15,571 nucleotides of DNA. Origin: Parcubacteria group bacterium (GTDB taxonomy: Bacteria; Patescibacteriota; Minisyncoccia; Phycocordibacterales; Phycocordibacteraceae). The stretch covers positions 1-15,571 of the forward strand of contig JAQBRK010000012.1 of the NCBI GenBank assembly GCA_028286505.1, in the 5' to 3' direction. Position numbers and translations under genes: made by a program. The notes under the pieces are model-generated. The model saw nothing but the letters and a program-made list of their open reading frames with translations. It was not told where the DNA came from and did no database searches. Position 1 is the stretch's first letter. Each line of letters opens with the position of its first letter. This document shows positions 13,234-15,571 of the stretch, piece after piece.

Positions 13234-14544
13234 ATGCGATTTATCCCTGCGCTTGGCGTACTCGTTATTGCCGGACTTATCGGCTGGTTCGTCATTACGA
13301 CCAATGGAACCGGTAACCATTTCCGCGTGAAGCTCGGTCTCGACCTTGCCGGCGGCACCGAACTTATCTACAAGGCCAATACGGCTGCGGTTACGGGAGA
13401 TAAGCAGGGAGCACTTTCAGCTCTTCGTGACGTCATTGACCGTCGCGTGAACCTCTTCGGCGTCGCCGAGCCTTTGGTCCAGCTTGAGCACTCAAGCGCG
13501 GTCGCTAACTCGCAGGAAGACCGTCTCCTCGTTGACCTTCCGGGCGTCACCGACGTAAAGGCTGCGGTCGACGCTATCGGGAAGACGCCAACGCTTGAAT
13601 TCAAGCTCGCCGTCGCTTCTTCAACCGCAAGTACAACAGCCTACACTTCAACCGGCCTTACGGGCCGCTACCTTAAGAGCGCCGAGCTTCAGTTCGGTAC
13701 CGGCAACTCGAGCGCTGCAGCAGGTTCGCCGACCATCGTCATACATTTCAATGACGAAGGAGCAAAGCTCTTCGGCCAGATCACGAAAGACAACGTGGGT
13801 AAGCAGCTCGCCATCTTCCTCGACGGACAGCTCACTGAAGCTCCGGTCATTCAGGAAGCTATTCCGGGCGGTACCGCGGTCATCTCGGGTAATTTCACCC
13901 CGACCGAAGCTCGTGACCACGTGCGCGAACTTAACTTCGGCGCGCTTCCTGTACCTATTGAGCTCATCTCAAGCAATACTGCAGGACCCACGCTTGGCGC
14001 TACCGCGTTCGACGCCGGCCTCAAGGCAAGCGTTATCGGATTCCTTCTCGTCGCTTTGTTCATGATCTTCTGGTACCGCCTTCCGGGAGTCATTGCGACC
14101 GTAGCGCTCGTCATCTACCTCATCGTGACGATTGCCATCATTAAAGTTGTTCCCGTAACGCTCACTGCGTCCGGCATCGCCGCGCTCATTCTTTCCATAG
14201 GTATGGCAGTAGACGCGAACGTCCTCATCTTCGAGCGCATGAAAGAAGAGCTCCGTCTCGGTAAGGACGCGCATGACGCAGTCGGTATCGGTTTCGCACG
14301 TGCATGGCCTGCTATTCGCGACGGTCACCTTACGATGCTCATCTCATCCGTCATTCTTTTCTGGCTCGGTACTTCGATCGTCCAGGGATTCGCGCTCGTG
14401 TTCGGGTTCGGCGTCATCGTCTCGCTCATTTCCGCGGTGTTCATCTCGCGCGTCTTCCTCCTTGCCGTCATTCCCGAGAAAGCACGCGGCGTATGGGACT
14501 TCCTTCTTTCGAGCGGCTTACGACTTAATGCGACTAAGAAATAA
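13234..14544 (+). CDS. secD: Protein translocase subunit SecD
   Basis: SecD acts with SecF and the SecYEG channel, using the proton gradient to pull exported proteins outward. This 436-residue copy is short compared with the roughly 600 residues of E. coli but matches other short bacterial forms. It has an N-terminal membrane helix (about 5-22), then VKLGLDLAGGTEL (32-44), the P1 domain start with LSALRDVIDRRVNLFGVAEP (61-80) and LLVDLPGV (98-105). A Ser/Thr/Ala-rich insertion (127-165) precedes DEGAKLFGQITKDNVGKQLA (174-193). Five C-terminal membrane helices carry GIAALILSIGMAVDANVLIF (314-333), with Asp327 equivalent to the proton-coupling Asp, then ERMKEEL. secF starts 3 nt after the stop. 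Confidence 0.96.
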   Translation: MRFIPALGVLVIAGLIGWFVITTNGTGNHFRVKLGLDLAGGTELIYKANTAAVTGDKQGALSALRDVIDRRVNLFGVAEPLVQLEHSSAVANSQEDRLLVDLPGVTDVKAAVDAIGKTPTLEFKLAVASSTASTTAYTSTGLTGRYLKSAELQFGTGNSSAAAGSPTIVIHFNDEGAKLFGQITKDNVGKQLAIFLDGQLTEAPVIQEAIPGGTAVISGNFTPTEARDHVRELNFGALPVPIELISSNTAGPTLGATAFDAGLKASVIGFLLVALFMIFWYRLPGVIATVALVIYLIVTIAIIKVVPVTLTASGIAALILSIGMAVDANVLIFERMKEELRLGKDAHDAVGIGFARAWPAIRDGHLTMLISSVILFWLGTSIVQGFALVFGFGVIVSLISAVFISRVFLLAVIPEKARGVWDFLLSSGLRLNATKK

Positions 14545-14547
14545 TAT

Positions 14548-15456
14548 ATGTTTGTAGTACGACACCGCAGCTTCTTTTTCTGGTTTACGGGACTTCTTCT
14601 CGTCGGTTCTATCGCTGCACTCGTATTCATCCCACCGACCCTTTCCATCGAATTTACGGGAGGGTCCATCGTTGAAATAGGGTACACGAACCAGCGTCCG
14701 AGCCATGAAGAACTCGTCGCGCGCGTAGCGTCTCTTCACTTCGGCGAACCGTCGGTGCGTGAAAGCGGTACGAACGGCGTCATTGTGCGCACCCACACGC
14801 TTTCTCCCGAGGACCATGTGGCGCTTATCGCTGCACTTTCGAACAATGGAACAGACGCGGTCACGGAGCTTCGCTCGAACTCCATCGGACCAACGCTCGG
14901 CAACGAACTAGCAACGAAGGCGCTCTACGCTATCGGTGCGGTCGCACTCGCCATCATGCTCTATATCGCATTCGTCTTCCGTAAAGTACCTAAACCCGTT
15001 CCAGCCTGGGGTTACGGCATCACGGCGGTCGCCATGCTCGCGATAGATATCATCGTTCCCTCCGGATTCTTCGCCATATACGCGTACTTCACCGGCGCCC
15101 AGGTGGATACCCTGTTCGCGATAGCGCTCCTCGCTCTTCTCGGGTACTGCATCAACGACGTAATCGTCATCTTCGACCGCGTACGCGAGCACTTAAGCCG
15201 TAACGAAAAGAGCGGCCAACATCAGGCGTTCGAGGAAGTCGTAGGACGCTCCATCACCGAAACTATCGGCCGTTCCATCAACACCGCACTCACCGTAGCG
15301 CTCGCGCTTCTCGCGCTCATCGTTGTCGGTAGCGAGACCACGCGCACCTTCGCACTCGTGATGCTCGTGGGCGTTGTCGCCGGTACCTTCTCTTCCATCT
15401 GCCGCTCCGCACCGCTTCTCATTCCTATCGCGCACCGGTTCGCTAAGAACAAATAG
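14548..15456 (+). CDS. secF: Protein translocase subunit SecF
   Basis: This 302-residue partner of SecD has six predicted membrane helices. The first (about 8-28) leads into IEFTGGSIVEI (34-44), the SecF form of the periplasmic entry motif. RSNSIGPTLGNELATKAL (109-126) opens the membrane bundle. LLGYCINDVIVIFDRVRE (197-214) is the signature helix containing the conserved Asp204, and GRSINTALTVALALLAL (241-257) matches the following helix. GVVAGTFSSICRSAPLLI (275-292) is the last conserved block. The start lies 3 nt after secD without a Shine-Dalgarno, so expression probably relies on coupling. Length is ordinary for SecF (about 300-320). Confidence 0.96.
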   Translation: MFVVRHRSFFFWFTGLLLVGSIAALVFIPPTLSIEFTGGSIVEIGYTNQRPSHEELVARVASLHFGEPSVRESGTNGVIVRTHTLSPEDHVALIAALSNNGTDAVTELRSNSIGPTLGNELATKALYAIGAVALAIMLYIAFVFRKVPKPVPAWGYGITAVAMLAIDIIVPSGFFAIYAYFTGAQVDTLFAIALLALLGYCINDVIVIFDRVREHLSRNEKSGQHQAFEEVVGRSITETIGRSINTALTVALALLALIVVGSETTRTFALVMLVGVVAGTFSSICRSAPLLIPIAHRFAKNK

Positions 15457-15458
15457 TC

Positions 15459-15571
15459 ATGCTTATCGCCATTACCGGAACGAACGGTTCGGGGAAGGGC
15501 GCAGTGGTTGAATATTTGGTAAGCCAGAAAGGCTTCTCCCGCTATACCGCACGTGCGGTGATTCTTGAAGA
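15459..15571 (+). CDS. P-loop nucleotide kinase-like protein, N-terminal fragment (cut by window end)
   Basis: Only 37 codons are inside the window. The frame starts MLIAITGTNGSGKGAVVEYL, a first beta strand followed by a Walker A loop (GTNGSGKG, 7-14), then VSQKGFSRYTARAVILEE. This pattern fits small-molecule kinases such as dephospho-CoA kinase or adenylate/deoxynucleotide kinase relatives. I recall similar proteins after secDF in Parcubacteria, some fused to a deaminase domain, but the fragment cannot show that. It starts 2 nt after the secF stop, with no Shine-Dalgarno, so it belongs to the same operon. Confidence 0.75.
   Translation, partial: MLIAITGTNGSGKGAVVEYLVSQKGFSRYTARAVILE

Noticed and set aside
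13234..15456. secD and secF as a broken single SecDF fusion
   Set aside because: Each has its own start, first membrane helix and complete motifs; separate genes are the common arrangement.
1..15571. CRISPR arrays, insertion sequences, transposases, phage genes or attachment sites
   Set aside because: No regularly spaced direct repeats, DDE or recombinase motifs, or terminal inverted repeats with target duplications were seen. The only large inverted repeat (2519-2638) encloses no gene.

Overview
The window looks like a chromosomal segment of a Patescibacteria/CPR bacterium, most likely Parcubacteria (Paceibacteria). This rests on remembered family features, not a search. RodA has QP-x-D where other bacteria have QPSE. 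The FolD is divergent, with LPP-V replacing PCTP. SecD and SecF are short separate proteins, followed directly by a GTNGSGKG P-loop kinase. Membrane proteins carry a C-x-D-x3-N...G-x-D-C-G-G-x-C motif. TGA is read as stop (genes ending at 1384 and 10100), so the code is not the UGA-glycine code of some other CPR groups.

Layout: (1) 1-430 is the end of an rRNA operon: 23S 3' end, a spacer without tRNA, 5S, and a strong intrinsic terminator. (2) 431-598 holds no convincing gene but contains a foldable leader ending in an intrinsic terminator with a competing antiterminator pairing. (3) 599-2517 is a two-gene unit: a membrane-anchored Cys-motif protein overlapping rodA by 4 nt. (4) 2519-2638 is an elaborate nested inverted repeat between convergent genes. 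(5) 2655-12373 is a cell-surface glycan locus with frequent strand switching: three GT-B glycosyltransferases, a polyprenyl-phosphate sugar-1-phosphate transferase, two extended SDR sugar-nucleotide epimerase/dehydratase-like proteins, an inositol-monophosphatase-family phosphatase and an APH-fold kinase. Inside it sits an unrecognised soluble protein (9294-10100) with its own promoter, Shine-Dalgarno sequence and terminator. (6) 12393-15571 runs on the plus strand: folD, secD, secF and the start of a P-loop nucleotide kinase-like gene.

How the parts work together (inference): the phosphotransferase at 3836 would load the first sugar phosphate onto undecaprenyl phosphate, the epimerases would supply nucleotide sugars, the glycosyltransferases would extend the glycan, and RodA would polymerise peptidoglycan. 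SecDF would drive late steps of protein export.

The most striking property is regulatory. Most transcription-unit heads have a TATA-like -10 box only about 5-11 nt before the ATG and no Shine-Dalgarno, implying leaderless or nearly leaderless mRNAs. All three divergent gene pairs are separated by only 35-42 bp and share near-palindromic TATAGTATA-type -10 elements readable on both strands. The unknown gene at 9294 is the clear exception, with a TTGACA -35 box, a leader of about 25 nt and an AGAAGGGAG Shine-Dalgarno.
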